Below, piece by piece: positions 43,584-54,100 of a stretch of DNA of 64,000 nucleotides; the stretch's first letter is position 1, and every line of letters starts with the position of its first letter. Origin of the DNA: Paenibacillus andongensis. GTDB lineage: Bacteria > Bacillota > Bacilli > Paenibacillales > NBRC-103111. The DNA lies in assembly GCF_025369935.1 (NCBI RefSeq), contig NZ_CP104467.1:769501-833500 (forward strand), read 5' to 3'. The notes under the pieces were generated by a model that ran no database searches, was not told the DNA's origin, and was given only the letters and a program-made list of their open reading frames with translations. Position numbers and translations under genes: made by a program.

Positions 43584-46481
43584 TTGACGCGTATTCAACA
43601 GTTGTATGAGATCATGAACAAGAATCCTTTGCAGCGTAAGGTGCTACTTGTACCAAGTCTTGCGCAGGGACATCAATGGCTGGAACAGATAAGCCGAGTG
43701 TATGGGCCGGTATTAAACACCGAGGTGCGAACGCTGGAATCATGGTCAATGGAACGCCTCAAGCTGCAATTGGCGAAGCGCAAGTTACGGTTTATTCCCC
43801 ATTCAGAATCGAAGTGGATCCTGTATAGATTGCTTCAGGAAGAGTCAGAGTCCACATCATCCTATCTCTCAGGGGTTGCATTAACTCCCGGGTTTAACCA
43901 TGCGTTCCATCGTTCGGTTTTGGAGCTGCGCGGTGCAGGTGTGACAGCGGATCAATTGCTCGTCGAGGATTTTGAGAATGAGAAAAAAGGTCTGTTTGTA
44001 AAAAAATTGCTCGGACGGTATGAGGAAGAGCTGCATCGAAATAAACTTGTAGATTTTGCAGGACTGAGTACACTTACTGCACAGGTTCAGCTAACAAATG
44101 AGAGCATGATCGTAGACCCTTTCGTGATTCGAACAGAGATGGAACACAAACTGCTGCAAGCACTCACGCGTGGAAAGCATGTTACATTATCTGTTGGTCA
44201 CGAATTTACGGATCAGCGCGCCAATTTCCCTGTTGAAAACTCGGAATTCTTCCATGCATTGGGGCCAATCGCGGAAGTGCGTGAAGTCATGCGCCGAATG
44301 ATGGGCAGCTCGATAGCATGGGATCATGTAGAGATCATTGCTTCCGACTATGAAAAGTACGCTGCCGCTATTTATACGGTTACTTCTTCTGTAGGCGTCA
44401 GATGTACATTCTCGGAAGGGCTAACAATTGGAATTACGAATGCAGGCAAGGCAGTAAAGCTATACCTAGATTGGCTGGAATCAGGCTATAACGTTGACCC
44501 TATTTTATCTGCCCTAAAACAAGGGATTATTCGCTTCAAAGATGAGCGGTATGAAGGAGTGACCACGTCGAGCCAGGTGCGTGAATTGGAGTGTGCAGGT
44601 ATTGGCTGGGGAAGAGAAAGATATAAGCTATTGGGACACTTGGCTGCTTTGAAAGAAGTTACAGAGGAAAGAAGCCAATCTCTTCTGACTCTTGATCGTG
44701 TTTTTCATCAGCTACTCAATCAATTAACGGAAGCAACATTAAGTTCTCCTGAGAAACTGATCCATGCAGTCGTGGATTTTCTGGAAAACCACTGCCTGCT
44801 AAAAGAAGAAAATGATTATCAAGTCCTCAGTGGACTTCAAGCATTAGAACAATCTTTGAAAGCTGCCGGTGAGCTATCGATGAATACATCGTTAGCTATT
44901 CAGTATCTGCGCAGTGATCTGGATCAAATGCGGATACAATGCACAAGTACGCCTTCGCCCGGACATCTTCACGTTGCGTCCCTTAACACTGGAGGCCAAA
45001 CCGGCAGACCCTATACTTCTATTGTCGGTATGAGTGAAAGCAATTGGGCTTTTTCCGTTCGGCAGGATCCTGTACTGCTAGACGATGAGCGGCTTAGAAT
45101 CAGCCCGAATCTTCAGGTTAGCTCTGATCGGGTAGCGCGAAAGATAGATGAGCGGAATAGTCGGCTAGATATGATTGAGGGTCACTGCGTAATGAGTTAT
45201 TGCTCTTATGATCTAGCAGATCAAAAGGAGTGCATGCCAGCCTTTGAGATGCTGCAAATATTCCGCAGGAAATCAGGTCTAGTCGATGCGGATTATGAAG
45301 CTATGCATCAGGATATGAAAGAGGTCGTGGGATATGTTACCGATCGATCTGATATATTCATGGATGCAATTGATTTGTGGATGCCAAATCTTCTCTCGAG
45401 CGAATCTCGAATTTTTAATGGTCAAGAAGCTGTATATGCTACTTACTCGCATTTGAAAGACGGTAAATTGGCGGTAGAGGCTAGATTAGATAGTAAGTGT
45501 TCTTCTTACGATGGACTCGTTAAAATGGGAGAGCAGCCTGATCAATTGCCGGTAAATATGGATTTCAGCGCTAGCAAGCTTGAGCAGTACGCAAGATGTC
45601 CTTTGCAATTTTTTTATAAGGAGATTCTGGGGGTTCGTGTAAAAGACGCAGCGGTCTATAATCGTACGCGATGGTTGGATGCGATGCAGCGTGGAAGCTT
45701 GGTGCATGAAATTTACAGTCGATATTTGATGGAGCTAAAAAGTCGCCGCACTCATTCAACGGACCCTATAACGCATGATCAATCGCTGCTGCACGCCATA
45801 ACTGAGGAAGTTATTCAATTGTATTTGGTTCAAGTACCTGCTCCGAGCGCACATATTTTTCAAAAGGAAGCGGCAAGCATACTGAAGGATGTTGAGATTT
45901 TTTACGCGAACGAACAGCATAGGACTTCCATTCCCGTATTTACGGAGCTGCAGCTTCATGGAGAAGAATTGCCTATGCAGTTAGAGTTGAGTGACGAGTT
46001 AACCATTCCAATTAGAGGATATGTGGACCGTGTGGATGAGATCGCTCCCCATCGTTACAAAATTTTCGATTACAAGACCGGTAATCCTAGAAAATACAAG
46101 CAAAATGAATGCTTTTCAGGCGGCACACAGCTGCAACTTCCTTTATACGGGGCTGCGGTAGAACAGTGGATGAGAGAGAGCGGTTTTGATCCAGAGGCGC
46201 AGGTCGTGGATTCAGCATACTATTTTCCGACCGAGCGGGGAATGGGAGAGGAAGTTAGTCGTTCACAAACGCGGAGGGACGACTTGACATCACTGCTTCA
46301 AGCCATACTGGGTTCAATGAAACATGGTGTTTTTCCACCAACGAATGAGCCGAAGATTTGCAGCTGGTGTGAATACAGAGTGGTTTGTGGAGCCCATGCG
46401 GAGCAGTTTGAGGAGAAAAGGACTGCGCCTGAAAACGCCCATAGACTTGGTCACATTTTGGAGGTGAACCGCTATGCTTAA
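43584..46481 (+). CDS. AddB-like PD-(D/E)XK nuclease with iron-sulfur cysteines
   Basis: The 965-residue protein resembles AddB of the AddAB helicase-nuclease but lacks the N-terminal P-loop: its start reads RKVLLVPSLAQGHQWLEQI. The C-terminal nuclease holds Asp815 and Asp818 in YVDRVDE, Asp829 and Lys831 in FDYKTG, and a Gln-rich motif. Four cysteines (672, 926, 929, 935; YARCPLQFF and ICSWCEYRVVCG) match the AddB-type Fe-S cluster. The start is uncertain: TTG 43584 has poor spacing to GGAGGG, and CTG 43575 would fit better. It overlaps the helicase gene by eight bases. It is shorter than classical AddB (about 1160), suggesting a divergent, island-specific complex. Confidence 0.85.
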   Translation: MTRIQQLYEIMNKNPLQRKVLLVPSLAQGHQWLEQISRVYGPVLNTEVRTLESWSMERLKLQLAKRKLRFIPHSESKWILYRLLQEESESTSSYLSGVALTPGFNHAFHRSVLELRGAGVTADQLLVEDFENEKKGLFVKKLLGRYEEELHRNKLVDFAGLSTLTAQVQLTNESMIVDPFVIRTEMEHKLLQALTRGKHVTLSVGHEFTDQRANFPVENSEFFHALGPIAEVREVMRRMMGSSIAWDHVEIIASDYEKYAAAIYTVTSSVGVRCTFSEGLTIGITNAGKAVKLYLDWLESGYNVDPILSALKQGIIRFKDERYEGVTTSSQVRELECAGIGWGRERYKLLGHLAALKEVTEERSQSLLTLDRVFHQLLNQLTEATLSSPEKLIHAVVDFLENHCLLKEENDYQVLSGLQALEQSLKAAGELSMNTSLAIQYLRSDLDQMRIQCTSTPSPGHLHVASLNTGGQTGRPYTSIVGMSESNWAFSVRQDPVLLDDERLRISPNLQVSSDRVARKIDERNSRLDMIEGHCVMSYCSYDLADQKECMPAFEMLQIFRRKSGLVDADYEAMHQDMKEVVGYVTDRSDIFMDAIDLWMPNLLSSESRIFNGQEAVYATYSHLKDGKLAVEARLDSKCSSYDGLVKMGEQPDQLPVNMDFSASKLEQYARCPLQFFYKEILGVRVKDAAVYNRTRWLDAMQRGSLVHEIYSRYLMELKSRRTHSTDPITHDQSLLHAITEEVIQLYLVQVPAPSAHIFQKEAASILKDVEIFYANEQHRTSIPVFTELQLHGEELPMQLELSDELTIPIRGYVDRVDEIAPHRYKIFDYKTGNPRKYKQNECFSGGTQLQLPLYGAAVEQWMRESGFDPEAQVVDSAYYFPTERGMGEEVSRSQTRRDDLTSLLQAILGSMKHGVFPPTNEPKICSWCEYRVVCGAHAEQFEEKRTAPENAHRLGHILEVNRYA

Positions 46482-49400
46482 AGAGCAAGAGCTTCATGTG
46501 GATGAGGCGTCTCGTGAGAGAATCGCTACCGACCTGGATACAACGTTCTTGGTAGAAGCGGGAGCAGGTTCGGGCAAAACAACCTCCATCGTGGGTCGGA
46601 TGATTGCACTTGTTAAAACAGGCAAAGCACAAGTGCGAGACATCGCCGCCATTACGTTCACGAATAAAGCAGCTTCCGAGCTCATGGGACGCTTTAGAAT
46701 CAAGCTCGAGCAAGAGCTGCGCAAAGCACCGCAAGGTCCAGAGAGGGAAGCGTTGCTGGAAGCTGTGCGGCAGGTGCCAGAAAGCTTCATTGGAACGATT
46801 CATGCGTTCTGTGGCCGGCTTTTGAGGGAACGTCCCATCGAAGCGAAGCTCGATCCGGCTTTTCAGGAAATGGATGAGCATGAGGACCAAGAGTTTCGGG
46901 ATCAATGCTGGGATGACTATTTGGAGAAATTGCGTGAAGGTGGAGAAGATTCCCATATCGATGAGTTGGCTGCTTTACTAGTCCATGTAGAGGATTTACG
47001 AGCTGTTTACAACAAAGTGTCACAGTATGAGGATGTGACTATACATACCGTACAGTCGGAAAGACCAGATTTCTTTGTGATCAGAGAATCGTTATTTCCA
47101 ATGATGGAGGAAGCATTCCGATACATCCCGACGGTTCAGCCGGAAAAGGATTGGGACGACTTGCAAAAAACTATTCGCACAGCTAATCGTCATCTACGAA
47201 GTAAGGACATGTCGGATGATATGAATGTTTTGGTCTTAGCAAAGTTGTTTGACCGGACATTGAACGTTACTTTAAATCGCTGGACGGACCCCAAGTTGGC
47301 TAAGCAAATGAAGGGGCAGTTTCATGATTGGCAGACGACAACACTTCGGCCTTTTTTACAGGCATGGAGAGAGTTCTTACACCCTAAGTTGATCACTTTT
47401 GTTCTTCCGGCTGTCCAATACTGTCAAAGCAGTAGGATGGAAGCAGGAAGACTGAACTTTCAAGATCTGCTGATGAAAGCCGCGGAGTTGCTGCGGAGTT
47501 ATCCTGAAGTGAGAAGCTATTTCGGACGACGGTATAGCCGGCTTTTTGTTGACGAGTTTCAGGATACAGATCCGATTCAAGCGGAAATGATGATGCTGCT
47601 TACAGGATCTGATCCGTCCGAGTCGAATTGGCGGGAGCAGCTCCCTCGGCCAGGTTCATTATTTGTAGTAGGAGATCCTAAACAGTCCATTTATCGATTT
47701 CGCAGAGCGGACATTTCGACCTACAACTTTGTGAAAGAACGAATCAGACAATGCGGAGACGTGCTCCAATTAACACGTAACTTTCGCTCCGTTAAGGCGA
47801 TTGGTGATTTCGTGAACTATGCGTTTGAGAGCAAATTCATTTTGCCAGGGCAAACATCGGATTTCCAAGCGCCTTACGTACAAATGATTACACAGCGGTT
47901 AAATCCTTTTGGTAAAAAAGCGCTGTATGGTGTGTACACCATGACCATACTTAAGCAGGAGAGAGATCGGCAAGCGGATATAGCCATTCACGATGCTGAA
48001 CGTACAGCGCAGTTTGTGGCGTGGGCCTGTGATGGGAACCTCTTGATTCAAGAGGATAAGGATGGCGATGGAAAGTCGATAACACGGCCAGCGCGTCCGA
48101 GCGATTTTATGATTTTGCTTAACTATAGAAAATTCATTAGCCTGTATGCGGAGCTTCTGGAGCATTATGGGATCGCATCGGATACATCGGGCAGCCACGC
48201 CGTGTTCGAGGAATTGAACGCTCTATACCTGCTGGCAGAAACGCTGAATGATCCAACCGATCGGGTTCCGTTATTGGCAGTTCTGCGGGGGATGTTGTTT
48301 GGAATCAGCGACGATGCGTTGTATCACTATCGACTCGCTGGTGGCAGCATTAGCTTGTATTCCTCTCTAGATTCTTCCGTTCTTTCGGCGAAAAACATAA
48401 TGGTCGATGAAGCGCTTCGCAAGCTCCGCCAATATGCCGAATGGGTTAAAGAACTACCTGCACTATCCGCCTTTTCGCAAATGATTCAAGACATTGGCAT
48501 CGTACCTGCAGCTGCAGTTAATGAATCAGGAGCAATCCGCAGCGGTACACTTATCAAATTGATAGAGCTGCTGCAAGGAGATTCGGATGCAGCCATGGAT
48601 TGGCGTGCGCTAACAGAGCGACTGAGTAAGCTTACGGACACGGAAAGATTGGAATCGGCTAGCCTCTTTGCAGGAAAAGGGGAAGCCGTGAAGATCATGA
48701 ATCTTCACAAGGCGAAAGGGTTAGAGGCACCAGTTGTCATCATGGCCTGTCCTTGTGGTTATATAGACCATGATGCTGAGGAGCATATTGACAGAATGTC
48801 TGAGCCTCCGCATGGTTATTTTACAATTACCAGACCAAAGGATGCTTACAGTTCGGAGATCATTGCCCAGCCGGTAGATTGGGTGAAACTCGCCGAGAAA
48901 GAGCGTGAATATATGCACGCGGAAAAGGATCGATTGCTGTATGTGGCTGCTACACGAGCCAAGCAGCTTTTGGTTGTCAGCCAATATCCATCTAGACCAG
49001 CGATTGATCCGTGGAGCCTTTTGGCCGTATCCTTGCAGCGGCAGATGGAGCTGGATGTGACGCCGATCAGTCCAGTACGGGCTGAAAAGCTAAAAGCAAT
49101 TCCGAACGTAGAGGCAAGCTTGGCCGAATGGAAAAGTCGACTGGAAAGTGCGGCAACTCCTACTTATCATGTGGCAAGCGTAACCAAGTTAGCTAAGTCT
49201 TCAAGCGAAGTAGTGCTTGTACGCTCAGCTGAAGGCAAGGGAATGGCTTATGGCAGCTTGGTTCACCGATGCTTGCAGGCTTTAGGAGAAGGCATGGATG
49301 CCAAAGACCTATCGGATTTCTGCAGAATGGCAGCGGAAGAAGAGGGCGTTGAGGTGAAATGGCTGGAGCAGGCGGAAACAACGGTACTGCAGGTAACTAA

Positions 49401-49731
49401 GAGCGACATGTGGCGTCGCTGTATGAATGCAAATTGGAGAGGCCATGAGTTTTCCTTCATGACCGCTCGTCGAATGAATGAGAATGAGCAGGGACAGTCT
49501 ATGACCACGTTGCTTCGCGGTGTTATTGATCTTGTATTTGAAGAGGAAGACGGTTTTGTTATCGTGGATTTCAAGACGGATCGCTATGAATCGCAGCATG
49601 AGCAGCAGTTTGTGGATTATTATAGACCTCAAGTGGTTGCTTACGTGGAGGAGTGGGAGCGAACGGTTGGCGGTAAAGTGAAGGAAGCGGGGCTTTATTT
49701 TATTGATAAACACAAGTATGTATGTATTTAA
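46474..49731 (+). CDS. AddA-like UvrD-type helicase with C-terminal nuclease
   Basis: The 1085-residue protein is a superfamily 1A helicase with Walker A VEAGAGSGKTTS (about 27-38), FTNKAASEL, RLFVDEFQDTDPIQAEM (about 357-373), VVGDPKQSIYRFRRAD, LTRNFRS, MNLHKAKGLEAPV and LLYVAATRAKQLLVVS. The C-terminal RecB-like nuclease (about 960-1060) has YGSLVHRCLQAL, GVIDLVFEEED, VIVDFKTDR and a QVVAYVEEW helix. It should unwind and degrade linear duplex DNA together with the AddB-like partner. It is shorter than Bacillus AddA (about 1230). A terminator follows. Confidence 0.9.
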   Translation: MLKEQELHVDEASRERIATDLDTTFLVEAGAGSGKTTSIVGRMIALVKTGKAQVRDIAAITFTNKAASELMGRFRIKLEQELRKAPQGPEREALLEAVRQVPESFIGTIHAFCGRLLRERPIEAKLDPAFQEMDEHEDQEFRDQCWDDYLEKLREGGEDSHIDELAALLVHVEDLRAVYNKVSQYEDVTIHTVQSERPDFFVIRESLFPMMEEAFRYIPTVQPEKDWDDLQKTIRTANRHLRSKDMSDDMNVLVLAKLFDRTLNVTLNRWTDPKLAKQMKGQFHDWQTTTLRPFLQAWREFLHPKLITFVLPAVQYCQSSRMEAGRLNFQDLLMKAAELLRSYPEVRSYFGRRYSRLFVDEFQDTDPIQAEMMMLLTGSDPSESNWREQLPRPGSLFVVGDPKQSIYRFRRADISTYNFVKERIRQCGDVLQLTRNFRSVKAIGDFVNYAFESKFILPGQTSDFQAPYVQMITQRLNPFGKKALYGVYTMTILKQERDRQADIAIHDAERTAQFVAWACDGNLLIQEDKDGDGKSITRPARPSDFMILLNYRKFISLYAELLEHYGIASDTSGSHAVFEELNALYLLAETLNDPTDRVPLLAVLRGMLFGISDDALYHYRLAGGSISLYSSLDSSVLSAKNIMVDEALRKLRQYAEWVKELPALSAFSQMIQDIGIVPAAAVNESGAIRSGTLIKLIELLQGDSDAAMDWRALTERLSKLTDTERLESASLFAGKGEAVKIMNLHKAKGLEAPVVIMACPCGYIDHDAEEHIDRMSEPPHGYFTITRPKDAYSSEIIAQPVDWVKLAEKEREYMHAEKDRLLYVAATRAKQLLVVSQYPSRPAIDPWSLLAVSLQRQMELDVTPISPVRAEKLKAIPNVEASLAEWKSRLESAATPTYHVASVTKLAKSSSEVVLVRSAEGKGMAYGSLVHRCLQALGEGMDAKDLSDFCRMAAEEEGVEVKWLEQAETTVLQVTKSDMWRRCMNANWRGHEFSFMTARRMNENEQGQSMTTLLRGVIDLVFEEEDGFVIVDFKTDRYESQHEQQFVDYYRPQVVAYVEEWERTVGGKVKEAGLYFIDKHKYVCI

Positions 49732-49743
49732 TGGGCGAGGGAT

Positions 49744-49788
49744 AGAACCGGATGGTACTCGAGTAGTGCTGTTCGGTTCGGTTCTTTT
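49744..49788 (+). terminator. Terminator-like hairpin after the helicase gene
   Basis: AGAACCG (49744-49750) pairs with CGGTTCT (49779-49785) over a long loop, followed by TTTT. It may end the WYL-AddB-AddA transcript before the next gene. Confidence 0.55.
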
Positions 49789-49805
49789 ACAAGGAGGAGG
49801 CCATC

Positions 49806-50687
49806 ATGCATATTTTTCAAAGATCAGAGCTGCTTGGGCTTTATGCTGGCGATAAGGAAGCTAGAGTAAGTCATTTTGAAAACTTACTCGTTTCAGCTGC
49901 AAAAGCAGAGGAGGATCCTTTAATGCGTGTCACCAAATCGGTTAATCGATTGAAAGAACCTTTACAATATTATAAGGATGAACCTAGCATAACATTAGTT
50001 ACTTTTGCCGCATTATCTCGAGTCGGTTTGGCTGCTTGGGAAGAGTTGTTGAAACAGGCATTCCCTCTTCAAGATTGGCATTCAAAGTTTATGGATAAAC
50101 CGAAGATAGAGTTGGAAAAAGGAATTTCGCCTAGCCCAGAGATATTAGCTTCTTTAAGATCCGATGCCCTACGTCATCCGGTTAAGTATGTGAGAGACGC
50201 GGCGGATATCAAGAAGACGATAGAAGGCGTGACTGATTTTGATGCCGTTATTACACTGACGGAGGATATCATGGTCTTTATTGAAGCCAAGTACACTTCA
50301 GATATCTCGATTGATACAACCCATTGCACTGCGAGAAATCAGTTAGCTAGGTGCATTGATGTAGGGCTAGCGCATGTAATGGGAAACATAGAGAGGTTTA
50401 ATATGGTGCTGCTTACACCTTTCTGCTATCAAAAGGATCCAGGAAGTCGTCTTTATTACTTCAAACTGAAGCAATATCAGGAGGATCTACGGGCTCTAGC
50501 ATTAGATATTCCAAGGCTCGCGGAGCGAAATGATGATATTGATTATCTGGCAAAAATAAGCGGGAGAGTGGCTTTTTTGAGTTGGGAGCAATGTGCGTAT
50601 GTTATTCTTAAACACGGAGTGTGGTCGGCTGAAGAACGAGAGTGGTTGGTTAAATTCTATGTCGATCGGCTACTCCTTACAAAGTGA
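49806..50687 (+). CDS. Putative PD-(D/E)XK nuclease-like protein
   Basis: The 293-residue protein starts at ATG 49806 behind AAGGAGGAGG. I do not recognise a named family. A central segment (about 155-180: FDAVITLTEDIMVFIEAKYT) has the spacing of a PD-(D/E)XK active site, with Asp in FDAV and Glu-x-Lys in IEAK after a beta strand, followed by a Gln-containing helix (ARNQLARCID). The N-terminal half is helical and the C-terminal part carries paired aromatic residues. It lies between two hairpin terminators, so it is probably transcribed on its own. It is likely a DNA-cutting defence protein or a nuclease subunit used by the neighbouring machinery. Confidence 0.75.
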   Translation: MHIFQRSELLGLYAGDKEARVSHFENLLVSAAKAEEDPLMRVTKSVNRLKEPLQYYKDEPSITLVTFAALSRVGLAAWEELLKQAFPLQDWHSKFMDKPKIELEKGISPSPEILASLRSDALRHPVKYVRDAADIKKTIEGVTDFDAVITLTEDIMVFIEAKYTSDISIDTTHCTARNQLARCIDVGLAHVMGNIERFNMVLLTPFCYQKDPGSRLYYFKLKQYQEDLRALALDIPRLAERNDDIDYLAKISGRVAFLSWEQCAYVILKHGVWSAEEREWLVKFYVDRLLLTK

Positions 50688-50689
50688 AA

Positions 50690-50712
50690 AATGCCCCGTT
50701 AGGGGCATTAAA
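50690..50712 (+). terminator. Terminator of the PD-(D/E)XK-like gene
   Basis: AATGCCCC (50690-50697) pairs perfectly with GGGGCATT (50702-50709) across a four-base loop. The tail is A-rich rather than T-rich, so termination may be inefficient. Confidence 0.6.
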
Positions 50713-50942
50713 TCGCCGTTCCAATCAATTGGGCCAATTTACTGAACGGATTGATTTGTCTTAGTCAATTGAGTATTCAAGTGATGTTGAGTAGCTTAGT
50801 TCTTTGGCGGCATTATTTTGTTAACAGAATTATGTTGGCCTGAAATAATTAGAATAACTCAAAAAGAGGGTTATTTCCAAATTTGTCGAATGTTATCCAG
50901 ATACCTAGAACTAGTTCTTCAGTCACAAAGGAGTGCCAAAGC

Positions 50943-51032
50943 ATGGCTTATTATCTGGATGGTTTATCAATTAATTATATTCTGGACACGAATGTCATCT
51001 TCAAAGGACAATCGTGTCCTTTTTGTCGATAG
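50943..51032 (+). CDS. Possible 29-residue peptide with CPFC motif
   Basis: A short frame starts at ATG 50943 with AAGGAG at about 50927. It encodes a hydrophobic stretch and then ILDTNVIF and QSCPFCR before a stop. The frame is too short for family assignment. It may be a leader peptide, a small CxxC peptide or a gene fragment; part of it looks like the start of a PIN-type toxin domain by chance or decay. It lies in the 410-base gap before the 1390-residue protein gene, in which I see no other supported feature apart from a GACAGC-TT-GCTGTC hairpin near 51048. Confidence 0.3.
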   Translation: MAYYLDGLSINYILDTNVIFKGQSCPFCR

Positions 51033-51119
51033 GAACATGTGTTTTCTGACAGCTTGCTGTCATAGCAGTAATGTAATATTTGTAGTAATAAAGTTAATGA
51101 GAAGAAGTGTGAGGAGAAC

Positions 51120-54100
51120 ATGAAAGCGAAAGAAGAGTTATTTTCTTTTTTGCAAACCGAATATCAAGATCTTGCTGAGTTAGCAGCTAGTATTGAGCGA
51201 AGTGTTTATGCGGATCCCCATGTTGTTCTTGTCAAGGCAAGACTATTTGGTGAAAAGTTCGCGAAGCTTGTTACAAAACAAGAAGATATTAACGAGGTCT
51301 TTGATGTTAAACAGGCAGACCGAATCCACAAACTATTCCGATTACAAGTCATCAACGATGACATTCGAAATGCTTTGGATTGGTTGAGAGTACAAGGGAA
51401 TAAAGCTGCCCACGAAACCGAATACGGAACTGTTGAGTTATCTTTGAATGCACATAGAATTCTTTACGATTTGTCCTCTTGGTTATTTGAAGTATATGGG
51501 GACTTAGATTTTAAGGCCCCAGCGTACAGACTTCCTATTATGGAACGAGCAGGGAGTATCGATAAAGATGAAATAAGTGCCTTAATCTCTCAAGTGTTGA
51601 AGAGTACGCTAGAGAATACACTAATGCCTTCTATTCAAAGTACGATTCGTCAAATGCAAGAAGAGGTCATGCGTTCCTCCATTGCAAGCACTGTGATGCA
51701 AGTAGAGAACGTGAAAGAAATTGTCCAAGAAGCTAAGAATACGAAACAATTTGAAGTGGAAGCACCTAAACAAATAAAGATAGAAGATTTTGATCTAATC
51801 GAATATCTTAAGGAAAATAAAGTTGAGCCTATTGATAAGCGAGATGCCGGTGGTGCTCTTTGGATTGTCGGGGGCTGGGGTCTTAATAAAATTCTATTTC
51901 CGTTAAAAGAGCGCGGGATCTATTTCAAATTCACCCCAAAAGGAAGCGGGGCCACGAAGAAAAAGCCCGGCTGGTTTTTGTTAGGTAAAAAAGAAACCTC
52001 CACTGAAAATGAACCTAATGAAATCAAGCAGGTAAATCAAGTTGTAGAATCTCAAATCATAATACCAGCTTATCTTATGCAAACAAAGCTTGAGGTCTAC
52101 GCTTCTGGTCCGGTGACCGAGTTAATTGGACTATGCGGCATTCATTATTTTAAAGAAATTAATGATGAACATTTAAGAACGATTTACGCGAAAGATCAAC
52201 AAAAATTTTATGATATTATTACGCATTTGTGGTTTCTAGGATCACGATTCACAGGAAAGCTTGCAGGGTTGCTTACTCTAAATCATGAAGAAAACACAAT
52301 CACTTTACATACAGCCAAGCCTTTGAGTGGTGAAATTCGTGAGCTTTTGCCTGCGAGTATGGCGGAAAGATTCCTCCATTATGGCATTCATCACATATCG
52401 CAATTGAATCATATTCCGGTTCCATCTTTACAGTGGCTGATGAATGCGCATTATGAAGAAGTGTTCGCCAAACTTAAACCTTATTTCTATGAGGATGAAC
52501 AAGTAATTGAAGAAGTTGAAGAGTTAGAGGCAGAACAAGAACAAGTAAACAGTGCTACGCCGGAAGTGACGGTGAAACAAGTTTGCTTTTCTGGAGAATA
52601 TGTCGTTATTACACCGGAGAAATCAGCGTTCCCTATCAACTATGAAACCTTTAAGGGTTGCAACAAATTAGTTTGGTATTTACAAAAGAACGGAATGGAA
52701 ACAATCGGAGATCTGCCCACAGAGCTTCAGGCATTCGAAGGAATGAAAGGGATAGGTACTAACTATTTACGTAAGTTTTTCGCAGAATTGGTACGTATAG
52801 TAGCTGATGGTAAAATGGACGCTAGCCTTTTCATCAAACAAGAGACAGCTACAGCGGATCCCAGTGAGGGCAAGAGAATCAGTTTTGAGCAGCAATATGT
52901 AGACTTACCTAACACGATATTAGATGTGAAAATGGACGTGAGGGATTTCCTAACCTGTCCGTTGCTCATCTCTAGATTGGCATTTAATAAGCTAGACACT
53001 TATGGACAGTTACCGGGAAATCTTGTTGAGTTAACACGTATGCCCTCTGTTGGTAAAGGAGTGGTCGCCAAGTTCTTTGAACATCTGAAACTCAAATTAG
53101 AGAAATGGCACGAGGAGCAGTTAGAACTAGAGAGGACCAGCCTCATACCTCAAGATGAGCTAGAAAACCACTATTTTCAGCAATTCGCCACTTCGATAGA
53201 AGACATGATTACATCAGATACAATATGCCAACAGTTGGATATTGAACCCAGGACATTAGACATTCTTCTGGAAAGATTCCAAAGTGTTCAGAATGGGAAG
53301 CGATTCACTTTAGAAGAATGTGGTCAAAAGTATGGATTGACACGTGAACGCATCCGCCAAATTATCAAAAAAACAGTATTGAAAATTGCCCTTAGAGGTA
53401 ACAACTGGATAGCTATGCTGAAAGAGCGATTAGAAGAGCAAAAGGGATTCGTGTTAAACCAAGTGCTGGGGAGTGAGAACTTCAGTGATCATTTGATTAT
53501 TGAAGCATTGGAAAATGAGGGGATTTACCTTTTCTACGGCCGCAATGTCTTCTCTACAGTAAGCAAAGCAGAGTTAGCTGCTCTCGAGAAGGAACTTGAT
53601 AGTTGGTTGGATCGCCAATGTAACGGAAGACTCCTTGATGAAACGCAGCTAAATGAGATGCTTTCCTTACGATCTAACGAGACAGGTATCACTGCTGAAG
53701 TTATCCGCTTTATAGTTGAGCAGTTCTTTACGCAAACAGCTTCGGGGCAATTCATACTGGCAAACTATTCGAAAGTTGACCTTGTAACCATCGTCATGCT
53801 GCAATATCCAGAGGGCGTGGAAATATATAAGAATGCTTCTGAACTCCTAGATAAAGGAAATCAGATCGTTCCCCACTCGTTCCAGAAAGATCGAGACTTT
53901 AATTCCGTTGTAACCAGGGATGAACAATCTGATAAATTCTATTTATGGGGCCGTGGCGTTTATATTCATCATTCTTTCGTACAACCTGATATGGATGTAT
54001 TAGAAAAAGTGGCGAAAGAAATTGCCCTGCAATTAGAAAACCAACGAACCATTTCGGTTGGAGGTGTTTATCGGATATTCGAAGCAGAGTTGAAAGAGAG

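Noticed and set aside
43584-49731. Reading the AddB-like/AddA-like pair as the housekeeping AddAB complex
   Set aside because: The AddB-like protein lacks an N-terminal P-loop, both proteins are shorter than usual and they sit behind a WYL regulator inside a defence island. A genome-wide check is still the deciding test.
50818-51123. 101-codon frame before the 1390-residue protein gene
   Set aside because: It starts at TTG without a ribosome site and has a random-looking translation; the small frame at 50943 in another phase has better signals.
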